In this document: positions 47,018-59,738 of the stretch, piece by piece
How the letters are laid out: every line of letters starts with the position of its first letter
Position numbering within the stretch: the stretch's first letter is position 1
Assembly (NCBI GenBank): GCA_015680685.1
Contig: MNCI01004834.1
Location: 227,530-291,529, forward strand
Direction: 5' to 3'
DNA length: 64,000 nt
Origin: Gnetum montanum
Lineage: Eukaryota; Streptophyta; Gnetopsida; Gnetales; Gnetaceae
Program-made: the position numbers and the translations under genes
Notes under the pieces: generated by a model
Seen by the model: the letters and a program-made list of their open reading frames with translations, nothing else
The model's database searches: none
Told to the model about the DNA's origin: nothing

Positions 47018-47235
47018 ACTTCCCCTTAACCTTCCCATGTCCCTATGACTAGATCCACTGATAGCCATGTAGCCTTACTTTTCTTTTGCAGTTTATTATA
47101 TCTTTTTATGTAATTGTTATTTTACTCTTTATGCATGTAGCCTAAGTGTGTTTACTCTTTTACCTATTTTCTACAACCTCTCTTTATTTTTACTTATATT
47201 ATAAACATTGAAAAAGCCTTATAAGTATGCTTCTT

Positions 47236-47545
47236 TCTCATAACTAGTCCGCTAAGATCTTAAACTAGCGTCATGATCCACTAAGACCTTAAACTCGCAT
47301 CATGGTCTGCTAAGACCTTAAACTAGCATCATGGCCTGCCATGACCTTAAACTAGCATCATGGCCTACCATGACCTTAAACTAGCAAAGATAATCATACA
47401 ACCTAGTCTGCTAAGATTCTAAACTAGCACCGTAGTCCGCTAAGACTTTAAACTAGAATTATGGCCTGCCATGGCCTTAAATTAGCAACATAGCCATAAT
47501 CACACAATATAACATGTGCCCGTGGTGGCCTAAAACTAGCAAACA
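47236..47545 (+). repeat. Minisatellite M1 of Tat-A (29-base unit)
   Basis: About eight to nine units; the clearest monomer is CTAAGACCTTAAACTAGCAT followed by CATGGTCTG, repeating every 29 bases between about 47256 and 47370. It lies between the protease stop and the 3' end of the antisense gene, the same place as 26560-26840 in Tat-B. Confidence 0.85.
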
Positions 47546-47728
47546 TCTTGTTTATTATTACACCCCTTTTTGTCAATTAGCCATTTAATGTTATAACCAA
47601 AACATCAACATAGTCATTCTCAATGTTTACAACATTTACTACAACTATAGATACATATAGCCAAAAATAAAATTTAAATTTAAATTTAAAGCTAAAATGT
47701 CTATAACATACATAGCCATGTCCAAAAC

Positions 47729-50700
47729 CTATGGAGATTTCAACTTCGTAACTTCCATGAGTAGATGGGAAAGGCCTTCCTCAAAAAAATGGAGGATTTG
47801 GTCCTCCATCATGTTTACCTAGTCAACATCCCCAATATCAATGCTAGAGAGGATGCTAGTGTTATCTATAGGACTCCAAGCAGGAGACTTCTGGGTAGTA
47901 GTAGTTGTAGAAGTCTCGCCTAAAGTAGTGGTAATTTGAGTAGTAGGGGATTGCTCCACCATAATATTACTTTCAAAACATTGATAAGCACTCTTTGCAT
48001 GGATCCCCTAGATGAATAACTCTCTTTTGTGCCATTCAACCAACTCCTCCTTGAGCCACTTAAGATAGGCCCCATGATTTGCCTTATATTGTCACTTGTG
48101 GACCTTTTTTTTTTTTGTCCCACTCTAGGACCCATGCGTAGTGATCCTTCTAGTCCTCAACCTTTTAGGAGATGAGGTTCATTTGCATATGTTGTTTTTC
48201 CATCTCCCATAGGACTGCTACTTTGTCCTGAATGACATGCTAGTAGCAAGCCCACATGATCTCCCTATTCCATAACTCCCTTGAGTTGGTCACTTAGACC
48301 TTTACAATGGCCTTGCAATCTTAGAGATCTCTAATCGTCTCCTCCTATTGTTGAGTCTTTTTCCTTAAGGCCACAACTTCTTTCCATAGGGATTCGTTTG
48401 ACCTCTCTAGCTCCCATGAAGTTTCTTCACGTGACATTGCTAGCTCAGTAGCAGTCTTGTACAACTTCAAGGGTACACTAGATACATCAAAGAAAATCTT
48501 AGGCAAGGAGTCTATCACTATGTCTCTAATAGGTTCCCACTCCACATAAGTCACTACACAAGCATAAAATACAACCATAAACATAATGTACAACCTAAGA
48601 TAGCCATAACGCAAGAATAACCTACAAGTGAAGCACAAAACAAAATCCTTACCTATCTCAAGTACAACTTGATGAAATCGATCAATGATATCCTTAGCCA
48701 TCCCATGCATGAACTCTACTTTGTTTGGAGTCTCTACCCATGGTTTCACATGAAACTTAGGAACATGAGCTTGTGCTAGTGGCTCAAGAATTACTGTAAC
48801 CATAATAATCATCAAAAGGTTAGAATAACAACCAAAGATAAACAATGAGATGTAACGAAAATATTAAGGCATGGGCATACCTGGCTCCTCCTGCTCTTCC
48901 TCCTCTAGGATGATGATAAGGGATGTACCTAGTATCTCCTCACTGAACAAGGCATCTAAATCATTTATATCCTCATCGGCAAGCCCTTCAAATACAAGTT
49001 GCTTTAGGAGTGTCTCTTCTACACACCTTTGTTCTACCTCTGTGATAGCTTGGGCTACCATAGCTTGACATTTTTCTACAATCATAGCACATATAAAATT
49101 AGTTAATACATGAAACCATAATGTAGCCATAAAATTTAAAACATGAAATAGCCAAATTTAAACAAAGCATACCTGTACCTACCTGCTATGACAATCTAAG
49201 CTTAAACGTAAGCTTCTTTGGGACAAGTTGATCTGATGTTAGTGGTGCCTCTTCCATAGGCCTCTTGAGTTTCTCCCTAGCTATCCCTTCAACCCCCATA
49301 CCTCATCATCTAGCATCCTATACACTAGTGGGAAATGTGAGAGGCTCATCATCATCAGTGTTGTCAAGAGACTCGCACTACCTAACATCAAGATTCTTAG
49401 CGGTAATAGATAATGTATCATCTATCCCCTCTAGCGGGTTCTAGGCCTACACCATTGGATAAATGTGCTTTATTCAAGGTCTATAAAGTTGACTTGGATC
49501 TTGTGAAACCCATCGCACATTCCTGTACACCACCAGAAACTCCACAAACATCTTCAGATAACTTGTAAAAAATGCAAAGGGCATATCAATTATTGTAGAG
49601 GTGTCAGCATAGAGTCTAGGGATTTCCTCCTAAATCCTAGTAGTCAAAGCAACTACCTAGTCAAATCTAGTGTCCTCCATTAGGACCTTCTTAAAGATCC
49701 ACCCATGCACTATGATGATTACATTATTTTGTGATAACAGTTTGGAAAATGCACAAGACCTAAATAAAGGATATGATTCCTTTGCATCATGGTTCATGAG
49801 GCTCTCCATGGAAATTCTAGAGTGGACCATGTTGGCACCAAGCCACTCAAAAACTTCATTATGATTGCCAGTTTTCATTACTATCCTAGTGGGAGCCTTT
49901 GCCCCATCATTAGGGACACCAAACAAGTTGTGAAAGAGGCCTATACCAATGTCCATGTTCACCTTCATACCCTGGATGATGATGTTGAAATGATCAAACT
50001 TCTCATTGAAAATTCAATGACATGCAACATCTTTGCAACAGGGATGGAAGGGATAGGTGGCTTAAATACATCAAGCAAACCTGCATGCTAGATGTTTGCT
50101 TGAATGTACCTAGGTGCATGTCCCTTTAGCCACTCCTATGCTAGTGTCACCTTACCAAACTTTAGGATGAGGGTATCCTTATGACATGTCCCTGAAAGTG
50201 GTATGGTGACATCAACAAAGGTTGAAGGTCCTACAAAGCAATAGACAAAAGTTTAGCATCAACACAAGCAAGTTTAACAACCTATCAAAGCAATAAAACA
50301 CTCAAAGTTATAGCCATAAAACACTAGAAGCTATAGCCTTTATAATTACCTTTCCTTTTCTTCTTCAGTGTGGAGGTCCCAGTTGCATGGGTCTAATCCG
50401 TAGAGTTGTCAGAATCTACCCACCAGTTGTGCATCATCCCATCATCCTTGCACTTCTTGTATATAAGGTTGAACCTTGAGGCATATGCATCAAAGTCCCC
50501 TCTTAACTATTGATACATAGAAATTTTGATATTAGGACTCTTGGTGAATTCATCCAAAGTAGTTTGTGACACTACCAAGATTTGATCATTCATGATCAAT
50601 CCTGGATTGTTAACCTTATACCTACAAGAAGTTTGTAAAACCAATGAAGTTAGAGAAGATAGTTATGCCAAAAGCATAAAAACATTATAACAACCATGCT

Positions 50701-52961
50701 TAGCCTTGTAGATGATACATAGTGCCTAGTGGGTTCTAGAATAATATGTGGGCTCTATGCACAACCATATTAGCATTATACTATCTATACTCAAGGATCA
50801 TCTAAATCTCTAAGAGGTAATGATGGTTGATGGTATCTACTAAGCCCCCTATTGTCTTAGAAGGTGGCTTGTCAGAAATAAATCTAACAATTAGGCTAGA
50901 TGCCCAAGGAAATAGGGTCTCCATATAGCCCCTACCACATCTGAAGACAAGTATGACCATAGCATCACACTAAAGTTCTTTAAAATGTAGGCAAGGAATT
51001 CCCTTGCCTTAGGCTAGAACCATAGTGATAGCTTCCCTAAAGCCATATTAGGGAGTGGGGTATTAGTCTTGGGATGACCAATATAGCACAAGATACCCAC
51101 CAACTCCACCATGATGGGGATGGGTTTCAAGTAAAGCATGCATAAAGTAAAATAAAAAAATTATTACCATTTGGCATTACTTGGCAAATTTAGAAAAAAC
51201 ATCTAGTCAAAAGTGAAATTAGCCTCTTTAAAAATATTTAAGGTGTTTATCTAAATTAGCTTAGGAAATTTCATGAGAAAACATTATTACAACCCTACAT
51301 AGCCTTACATTATGAAAATACTTGGCAAAATTAGAAAAAAAAACATCTAGTCGAAGGTCAAATTAGCCTCTACAAAAAGCTCTAAGCTGGTTATCTAAAT
51401 TGGCTTAAGAAATTCCATAATAGCATTATTGCCATCTTTTATAGCCTTTTACTTCATAACCAAAATCATATAGCCAAAACTAAGCCTTAGTCTAAATTAT
51501 GCATAAGTTTAGAAAAAATCATTTATAGATTTTTTAAAAAAAGCATTTAAAAACTAAAAAAAGCATATAGCCATGTTAAAAATCTTTTTAAGAAAACTAG
51601 TGAAGTCTTTCTTTTTCTTTAACATATTTACAACATAAGTTTTCCATGAGTTTTACATGAAAATATCAATCACTTCCATCCCTAAAGCGGTAATGTGCTA
51701 CAACCATAAGTTTGCCTTGTTCACATATGTTAGCCAAGAAATTCATTAAAAATTCATGAAAGCTTAGATTTCAGTGATTTCACCATGGAAGGGATCATGA
51801 AATCACAAGCTTAGAAACCATGACCATTACAACTAGAGATGCATCATCTATTTTTACATGAGTTATAGAAAAATATAGACATCCGTAGCCATCAACATTA
51901 ACCTCCTTTCATGCAGGGTTAGAAAAAAATTCACCATAACCTCATTTGAGCTTCAAACGGAGTGATTCCACCATCATTTAAAATCTTAAATTGAGCCCTA
52001 TGCACCCAAACCTAGAAAAAATTCAAAAACATTGTTTTTTATTTAGAAAAAATCTATCAACTTAGAGAAAATTTTAAAAATGACACAAACTTCCTTTTGA
52101 CATAGGCTTGATACAAAATTCATTAAAAAAAAATTTTTAAGTCAAATTAGAGTGATTCCATCTCCAATGGAAAGCTAAAGCCAAAACCTACTCAAACATA
52201 GCCAAAAATTTGCCAAAAACCTTGTCATTCTCTTAGAAAAAATTTGTGAACTTACATGAGATTTTAAAAATGGCATAAAGAACCTAACTACACAACCTTA
52301 GGAAAATAACTATAACTCCATCAAATCAAAACCAAATTAAATAAAAAAACATCCATTGGAAAGCTCAAATGAAGGGCTACAAAAACATAACATCAGATTT
52401 TGAAAAAATTAAGTTGTTTTCTTAAGAAAAAATACACAACATTGCTTAATTTTTCATGTAAAAAGCTACAAATCCTAGAGCCCAACTTAATATAGCCACA
52501 AAAACATAGTCAAAACAACCAAAAAAATCAATAACCATTAGAAAGTACACCAAAATAATGCAGTGGAATTTTTTTGAAATTTAATTTTAATGAATTCTTA
52601 AGCCTAGATTTGAAAAAATGGCCATACCCCCAAAATGTTTGGAAAAAGCATAAAAACATCAGGTTTGATTTTAAAAATCAAATCTATTGAGGAAAAAATA
52701 ATGAAACAACCATGGAACCATGTGGAAATGGCCAAAATAAGAGGTGGGATTTCAAAAATATTTCTATTTACCCCCTCTCTTAGAGTTTTTCTAGAAAAAA
52801 CATCCCCACATATGGCAAGAAAAATCCCAGAAGACCATAGAAAATAACTAAGAAATGAAGGCAAAAATATATAGAACTACCTACCTTAGAGTGGTCATGG
52901 ATAAGCCTTGGATGGATATAGGCTTAGGAACCTCTAACAACTTCCTTGCACTCTTGTCCAT
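47729..52961 (-). pseudogene. Antisense intron-containing gene of Tat-A, homologous to that of Tat-B
   Basis: Exon 1 is 52961-52885 (MDKSARKLLEVPKPISIQGL, donor AAG|GTAGGTAG). After a ~1.7 kb first intron, exon 2 (about 51140-50705) has the HAD/FCP1-like part: LKPIPIMVELVGILCY, AREFLAYILKNFSVMLWSYL, NANMVVHRAHILF. Exon 3 is 50621-50350 (GLIMNDQILVVSQTTLDEFT ... YKKCKDDGMMHNWW). Exon 4 (50230-49183) has LFHNLFGVPNDG and KMFVEFLVVYRNVRWV. Exon 5 (49075-48881) is acidic. Exon 6 is 48793-48653 (MHGMAKDIIDRFHQVVLEI). Exon 7 (48553 to 47729) is a coiled coil ending EVTKLKSP. Introns lie where those of Tat-B lie. More stops than the Tat-B copy. A weak TATA-like TTATATGG is near 53190. Confidence 0.65.
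51173..51430. repeat. Tandem duplication of about 138 bases
   Basis: 51173-51290 recurs at about 51311-51430 (shared words ACTTGGCAAA, AACATCTAGTC and AAATTAGCCTCT). It sits in the first intron of the Tat-A antisense gene. The rest of 51430-52880 is A-rich non-coding DNA with short echoing words. Confidence 0.7.
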
Positions 52962-53429
52962 CTTTTAGATCATAGGATTTCTACTCTTTCCCCCTCGCTG
53001 CTTTGGAGTAGTTGAAAATCAAGAGAAATAGATGTTCTACACTAGATTTAGGGGAGATGGGAGGCTTCCATGTTGAAGATTGATGCTCTTTGTAATAAGT
53101 ACCTCTACTAGAGATCTCTTCCAATGTGCTATTGGTGTAGAATGACCATTATGATTGAAAACTTGCAAAATTCAACCATATAAACCACATCTAAAACTTA
53201 AATGTACACCTTGAAACCCTAGTTGCTAATTCAATGCACCATAACTCCAAGTGCATTGAAGTGTAAAGGGGGAAATTTATCTTCAACACTAAGTTTGGGT
53301 GGGAAACAACTTCACTTTTCAAAATTTTAAATTCTTGGATTCTAGACCCCACCCTGCACCTTCTCTCTTAACAAAAATTGCATCAACACTGAGCTTTTTT
53401 CTAATTTTGACACTTGGAACCACATTGCA

Positions 53430-56310
53430 ACCTTAACTTCCATGCATCCACGTTGGTTATGTTATGCCCAACATGGATACATGCCTCCACTTCACAAAAC
53501 CATTAAAATACAATTATTTTTCCCTTTTTAGCAACCAAAACCTACCTTTTTCAACCCCAAGTTCTCAAAAGTGGATGAGACATGAATGAACCTGGACACC
53601 ATGGGTTTTCATGCTGGGCCAATAGTGCCTAGCATGAAAGAAGAGGGGTAATACCTATCCCTACTCCCTAATACCCATCTAGCCCAAGTTTGACCCCAAA
53701 GTGGACCCTGCATGACCTAGAATCCCTTCAAGCAACTCCGACATCCCTAGAACCTCACCTAACCATGTCAAAAATGGTCAAAACCTTGGGATTTGGAGTT
53801 TTCACACTAGGGAAGGCTTGATCCATGCTAAGCCTCTCACCCTCAAAGTGAAAGGATGGAAGGAAGCCAAAAATGACCTAAACTAACTACCTTATGGCCA
53901 TTTCTCAAAGCCTAATGACCCCTAGACCCTTCTAGAGCCCTCTAGAGTTTCTAAATGCCTTGAAAGTAGTTAAATATGGCACAAAACTATCATCTCCATT
54001 CCATCCATGTTGGGGCTATGATGCCCAATGTGGAAGAAAGGGGGAATACTACATGATGCACTTAGAAGCCTCCAAACTGATGGATCTTAGTACCAAACAT
54101 CAAGTATCAACACCAACAACCCCAAAGGCTAACATGCATGATCAATTGGCTAGTAGTCTAACTTAGATCTAACTTTCTTAGTTGAGGGAGACCTCTTCAA
54201 TGCTAAGCATCCTAGTTCTAACATGGATGGAAGGGGAAAAGCTTAAAAACCCTCTCACAGCCTTCAAAATGACTAGATTTTGACCTTACACACTAATGGC
54301 CAATACCAAAAACCCTATGGACACTCATACATAGCCTAATTTGATCATAAAACCTAAAGCCCTCCCCCACCCCCTCCAATTTTCCATGTTGAGCATGAAA
54401 GCCCTAACATGGAAAAAATGGTAAAAGCCCAAAAATTTCTTAATAACCCTTGAAACAACCAAATTTGGCATTAGGTATTAGTAGTCAATTCCAACAACCT
54501 TAAAAGCCTACATGCATAACTAGAAATTATGGAAAATAGCAAAAATCAAGGTCCCTTAGTTTTTCCATGTTGATAGCCACCTTCTCCATGTTTCCTAGTG
54601 TGGAAAAAGGGGAAACATTTTGAAGGACTCCAAAATAACCTCCATAGACCTTAAACAAAAATAAGAAAGCCCTGTGTATGTCCTAGAACCTTGTTTACAC
54701 AACCTTGCACGTTTTGGACTATCAAAAATGATCATAATTGCTCAAAAAGCCTTTTCCCCTAATCTTCCACACTGACCATGGAAGCCCTAGCATGGAAAAA
54801 GGGAGGAAACACTAAAAACTAATCAAAAACTCTTGAAACAGTCAAATTTTAACACTAGGCTTTGGTATTAGCTACTAGCAAGCTCAAAGACCTACATTCA
54901 TGACCAAAAATGATGCAAAAAGCAAAAAAGTTTCTTCCCCCTAGTCTTCCATGTTGAGCATACTACCCCAATCATGGAAATAGGGAAAGCTCAAAAACCC
55001 TCTAGAAACCTCCAAAGTAGCCAAACTTAAGCTCAAACCCTGGTCATCGACCTCGATAACCCTGGAAGCATACATGCATAATCAATTAGGATGAAACTAG
55101 TCCAAATCTAGGATTTATAGGTCTTCCACACTAGGGATCCATTTTTCAATGCTAACCATAGTATTCCTAGCATGGAAACTCAAGGGGAAACATTTTTGGA
55201 GCTCCTAAACACCTCAAAATAATGTCAAATGACCTTACATTCACTTTAAAACCCTGTCAGCAACCACTAGAGCCTTCAAACCTAAAGAAATTGACTCTAG
55301 ATGGATAAAATATGGTTTTCCTTAGTTTTCCACTCTAATATCCCTAGCCCTAGCATGGAAAAATGGGAAAATCTGATAAGCCACTTAGCAGTACTCAAAA
55401 CTACCAAATTCTGACATAGAGACATAGCCTTTGGCCCTAGAAACTCTGAAAGCTAACATGCACAGTTGATTGTGACTCAAATTGGCCTAGATATAGGATT
55501 TTTGCTTTATCCATGCTAGGTAAGATCCCTTCCATGTTGGGAAATTTGGAAACAAGGGGGAAAAGCTACTATCCCACTTTTGATTGCAAGATGACCCTCT
55601 CGGAAGCCAAAGATCTATGGTAGAGAAGCCTAGGACATCATAGCCTTAATATTTTGCTTGTTTGACGTCATTTTAACCTTCAAAACCCATTCCCCCCATT
55701 CTTCCATGTTGTAATAACTTCCTTAGCATCAAAATAGAGAGGGAAGACCCTAGATTTCCTAAAACAGCCTCCAAGCGTGCTCAAAATTAGCCAGAACCTT
55801 GCAGAATCAAGTTCTATAGCCATAGGGGCTTGGAAACCTAGTCAATGTGCTCTGAAACCATCCTAAATCAACATAACAAGTTTCCCACAATTCTTCCATG
55901 TTGGGGATACTATTCTCAACATGGAAAAAGTTGGAAAGCCATTTTGACATGTTTCAACACTTAAAATCAACTCAAACTACCTCAAAACAAAGCTAAAAGA
56001 TGCACAGCTTCTAGATCTAAATCTCGGCTACTTGTTTGACCATGTTTCATCAAATTTTGGCTTGAATCTTGGTTTTTCACATGGATTCCATTTCTTCCAC
56101 ATTGGCTAGCATGGAAAAAGGGGGAAAGGCTTCAAAACCTATTTTTTGGCCTTTATAGACCTCCGAAGTGCCCAATTTTGATGGATCTAACTGTGCACTA
56201 TCTTGGGAAGGTCCTAGAACCTTAATTTTGGAACTTTGAGCATCCCAAAACCTATTTCCATTAATTTTCACACTAAGGATTCCTATTTCCATGGTGAGCC
56301 CAGTGTGGAA
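53430..56310. repeat. Tat-A hairpin satellite (about 16 units)
   Basis: A worn tandem array with a period of roughly 180-200 bases. Each unit holds an inverted repeat of the form TTCCATGTTG...CAACATGGAA; the best is at 55894-55903 and 55917-55926, a 10-base perfect stem with a 13-base loop. Units near 54380, 54570, 54770, 54940, 55120, 55330, 55510, 55700 and 56090 are clear. No coding sequence. The same units occur in Tat-C and in the Tat-A 3' LTR. Confidence 0.75.
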
Positions 56311-56679
56311 GCCTCAAAACACTTGATTTTTTTAGGTCTAAACAACCCAGAAATAGCCCTAATTGATGCTCGAACTCACCTAATAGCCTTGTAGCCTCAA
56401 AACATAGCTCGGTAAGGCCTAAAACTAGAAAAACCTAACTAGTTTTTACCTATATTAGCCAATTTTTACCATATATAGCCTGTTTTTCTTGATTTTTGCC
56501 TTATTACATAATGTTTTGACTTGTTTTTGAACTTGTGTTACAGTGTTGACCTTACTGACCTTCTATAGCCTTTATACAAACTTATATGCCTTATTATAGC
56601 CCTATTTTCCTTTGTTTGACCTTTAAATGGTATCAAAGAGTATGGTTTGACATTCCTCGACCACCATTTGATACCATGT

Positions 56680-56775
56680 GACCATGGCCCACTAAGGTCT
56701 AAATCTGGTAGCATAGTCCCCCAAGAATCTGAACTGTCATCATGGCCCATTGAGGCCTAAGAGTAGCAAAATTGT
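56680..56775 (+). repeat. Minisatellite M2 of Tat-A (before pol)
   Basis: Three worn units (CATGGCCCACTAAGGTCTAA, then TAGTCCCCCAAGAATCTGAA, then ATGGCCCATTGAGGCCTAAG). Positionally equivalent to 32110-32480 in Tat-B. Confidence 0.55.
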
Positions 56776-56955
56776 GATCTTTGTTGACCATTTGTAGCCT
56801 TATTTTTTCCCTTTTTTTGACCTTTATGGCACTTTTTCGAATTGTCCTTACCCCATTGATGACCTTGGATGGTTTTGATTACATTAGATTTGCATCTGTT
56901 TTTACAATTGTATAGCATACCCAAGTTCCACTTAATATGCTTTTGGTTGACATAC

Positions 56956-56957
56956 AG
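56956..56957 (+). other. Predicted 3' splice site before Tat-A pol
   Basis: AG in TTTTGGTTGACATACAG; the pol ATG follows at 56967. The same GGTTGACAT(A/G)CA word precedes pol in Tat-C. Confidence 0.5.
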
Positions 56958-56966
56958 TATCAAAGT

Positions 56967-58500
56967 ATGAGTACCTAGGAGCACATTTGCTTGCCTTTGT
57001 GTCTTTGTGGACCTCACAATGACGTTGAATGGTGTATCAACCTTGATTACCTAGACCTTGAGCCTGAGAGTCTAGTAGACCACATAGCCTCAATAAAGAA
57101 ACCACTGGAATGGCCTAAACACCTAGTAAAAACCCTTGACTTAGAGGTAGGTGAGATAACTAAAGACTCTTTGGTTGAGGTTCCCATCATAACACATAGT
57201 GGTAACGAGAAAACCCTTAAACTAAGTTCCTCACTAGAACCTCAATATGCTCAAGACATCACCAAGGTCTTACAAAGCAACGTTAAGATCTTTGCCTGGT
57301 CATATGAAGATATGCTAGGCCTAAACCCACATGTGATCCATCACAATATCACACTAGACCCTAGCATTAGACCAATTAAGTAAAATGTGTGCAAAATTAG
57401 ACCTAATTTGGCCTTAGCAATTTGTGATAAAATCTCAAAGCTCTACCAAGCAGGTTTCATTAGGACTATCGATTACACAGAATGAGTGTTCAATATAGTG
57501 GTAGTCCCTAAGAAAAATGGGAGTATCTATATTTTCATTTATTTTTTATACCTAAATAAATCAACCATCAAAGATGACTTCCCTTTCACTAGTATTGATC
57601 AACTTATCAATACTACAGCCAAACATGCCTCATTATCCTTTATGGATGAATTCTCGAGATATAACCAAATTAGGATCAACCAAGAGCATCAACTCAGCAT
57701 GACCTTCATGATCCCTTGGGGTACTTTTTTTTATACCATGATTCCCTTTTATCTTAAGAACACTGGAGTGACCTATCAACGATCCATGACCTATATATTT
57801 AGTGATTATATGTTGGGTTTACTTAATGATTACATAGATGACATAGCCATTAAGTCCATGATAGCCAATAATCATACTAATGACCTAGACCTTGTGATTA
57901 AAAATGCCTCAAATACAAGCTTAGGATCAATCCTAGAAAATGAATCTTTAGTGTTAATACTGGAAAGATGCTTAGCTTTATAGTCTCTAAAGAAGGGATA
58001 CATGTTGATCTTGATAAGGTTAAGGCCATATCCAAATTAGCAGCACCTACCAACCTCAAGGAGCTTCAGGGATTACAAGGAAAATTCCAGTTTATTCATA
58101 GGTTTATCGCTAGGCTTATAAATAAGTTACAACCCATGCAACATTTTCTTAAGAAAGGAATTCACTATGAGTGGACAGCTCGATGCCAAGATTCCTTTGA
58201 AAACCTTAAGTAAGAATTGACACAACTACCGATAGTCTATCCTCCACAAGAGGGTAAATCATTTTATATCTACCTTGCCATCTTTGACACATCCATTGCC
58301 TCTATACTCTGTCAAAAACATGATGATGAAGCAGAAATTCCTATATAGTACCTTAGCCATGTGTTAGTTCCCACAAGACCTGATACACTGAAGTGGAAAA
58401 CACTACCTCTTCAGAAGCCAAGTCAATGTCGTTTGCAAGGATAACCTACTCAAAGTCATAACAACGAACATCTATGAAAGTAGTCGTATATCCCAATGGA
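56967..58500 (+). pseudogene. Tat-A pol: reverse transcriptase and RNase H
   Basis: The ATG at 56967 is followed by a TAG three codons later. LDLEVGEITKDSLVEVPIIT and KIFAWSYEDMLGLNPH mark the linker. RT runs from about 57460 (VVVPKKNGS, then LSFMDEFSRYNQIRIN) with an intact YIDD at 57831-57842. The connection is at about 58010-58100 and RNase H at about 58110-58430 (KGIHYEWTARCQDSFENLK, then LPIVYPPQEGKSFYIYLA). Frameshifts at about 57920-57970 and 58370 and several stops are present. Closer to Tat-C than to Tat-B throughout. Confidence 0.85.
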
Positions 58501-58509
58501 AATCCATAA

Positions 58510-59110
58510 GCATGAAATTTGACCTTCATTACATCTCTCAATCCTCAACAAAAGGTCAAGCTATAGTCATACAACTCACAGTTTCGATTATTGATGACCA
58601 AGCAACCATAGATCCTGAGTTCCATGATGAACACATTAACACTATTAGCCAAATGCTCGAGGATTATGAGGTAGTCATGCACTTTGATGGAGCTTCAACT
58701 ACCCATGGGGCCAATGCCGTAGCCATCATAATATTCCCATCTAGTGAAATCCAATCCTTCACCTATTATTTTGAGTTCTCATGTACCAAAAACATAGCAG
58801 AGTATGAAGGTTTGATTAGAGGAATGATGGTAGCTTGTGACCTAGGAATTAGATGCTTAGCGATCAAAGGCAGTTTACAACTCATGGTTAACCAAGTACT
58901 GAAGTCTATGCATGAAAAGCTAAGCACTTACAACCTTACTATGACCTAGGGAAGCATGTGTTATAATAATTCACAGATTTTGATATCCAACACATACCCC
59001 AAAATGAAAACGTCATAGTTGATGCAAATGCAACATTAGCCCTTAGTGTGATACTAGATGTGTTTTGTAAGTTGCCCACCTTAACCATGGATTATGCTAC
59101 TTCCATCACA
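58510..59110 (+). pseudogene. Tat-A second RNase H (archaeal-type)
   Basis: After EFHDEHINTISQMLE comes VMHFDGASTTHGANAVAI with the first acid (about 58675-58730), and NIAEYEGLIRGMMVAC with the glutamate (about 58790-58840). The third motif reads IKGSLQLMVN where Tat-B has IRGDSQLVIN, so its aspartate is lost. The C-terminal helix is in a shifted frame to about 59110. Confidence 0.75.
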
Positions 59111-59289
59111 CAAAACACTAAGGATAGCTTTATGGCTATCATTTGTACTACTCCTACTAGGGAGTAGTATGATGATATCAAATTTTACCTCATGCATGAT
59201 GAATCCTCACAACACCTAACTGTTACTCACAAGAATGTCATACACAAGCGATCGAAGTAGTATGTCATCATGGGTGATAGCACATTATG

Positions 59290-59594
59290 TTAATGATCCT
59301 ATGATGACATACTCCTAAAGTGCTTAGGTAAAATCAAAGCCAGAACAATCCTAGAGGAGGTTCATGATGGTGTTTGTGGAGGACATATAAGACCAAGAGC
59401 TATGGCTGCTAAGATTAGATGGTTATGCTATTATTAGCCCCATATAAAAAATGACTCCCTATAGAAGGTTAAGCATAGTGACACATGCGAACAATATAGC
59501 AACCTTATACATGTTTCAATGACTGGGTTGCATAACACTCAAATAACATGGCCATTTCAATTATGGGGATTCGATATCATTGGGCAAATACACC
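59290..59594 (+). pseudogene. Tat-A integrase, N-terminal part
   Basis: Zinc finger VHDGVCGGHIRPRAMAAKI (about 59360-59420), in which the last CxxC reads CEQY, so one ligand is lost. The first catalytic Asp is kept in WGFDIIG (59573-59575). The frame is cut at 59594 by the insertion and continues at 62218. Confidence 0.8.
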
Positions 59595-59738
59595 TGTTGG
59601 CGACCATTTGGGACGCGACTGCCAACGAGTGTCCTCGAACAGGATTTAGGTGCCTGCTGGTCTCTGGCAACACCAAGGCCCAGATACCTCCAAATAAACT
59701 CAGTAGTTAATGTGAGTATGTGTGTGTGCTGTTGCGGC

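Noticed and set aside
47236-47545. Regular 29-base repeats that look like a CRISPR array
   Set aside because: The 29-base period is the whole unit, with no separate unique spacers; the units are diverged and recur at Tat module boundaries in a plant genome. This is a minisatellite.
59597-59613. TTGGCGACCATTTGGGA taken as a primer-binding site like that of Ogre
   Set aside because: It lies at the extreme left end of the insertion, two bases in from its edge, with no LTR before it and a matching inverted copy at the other end; better read as the element terminus.
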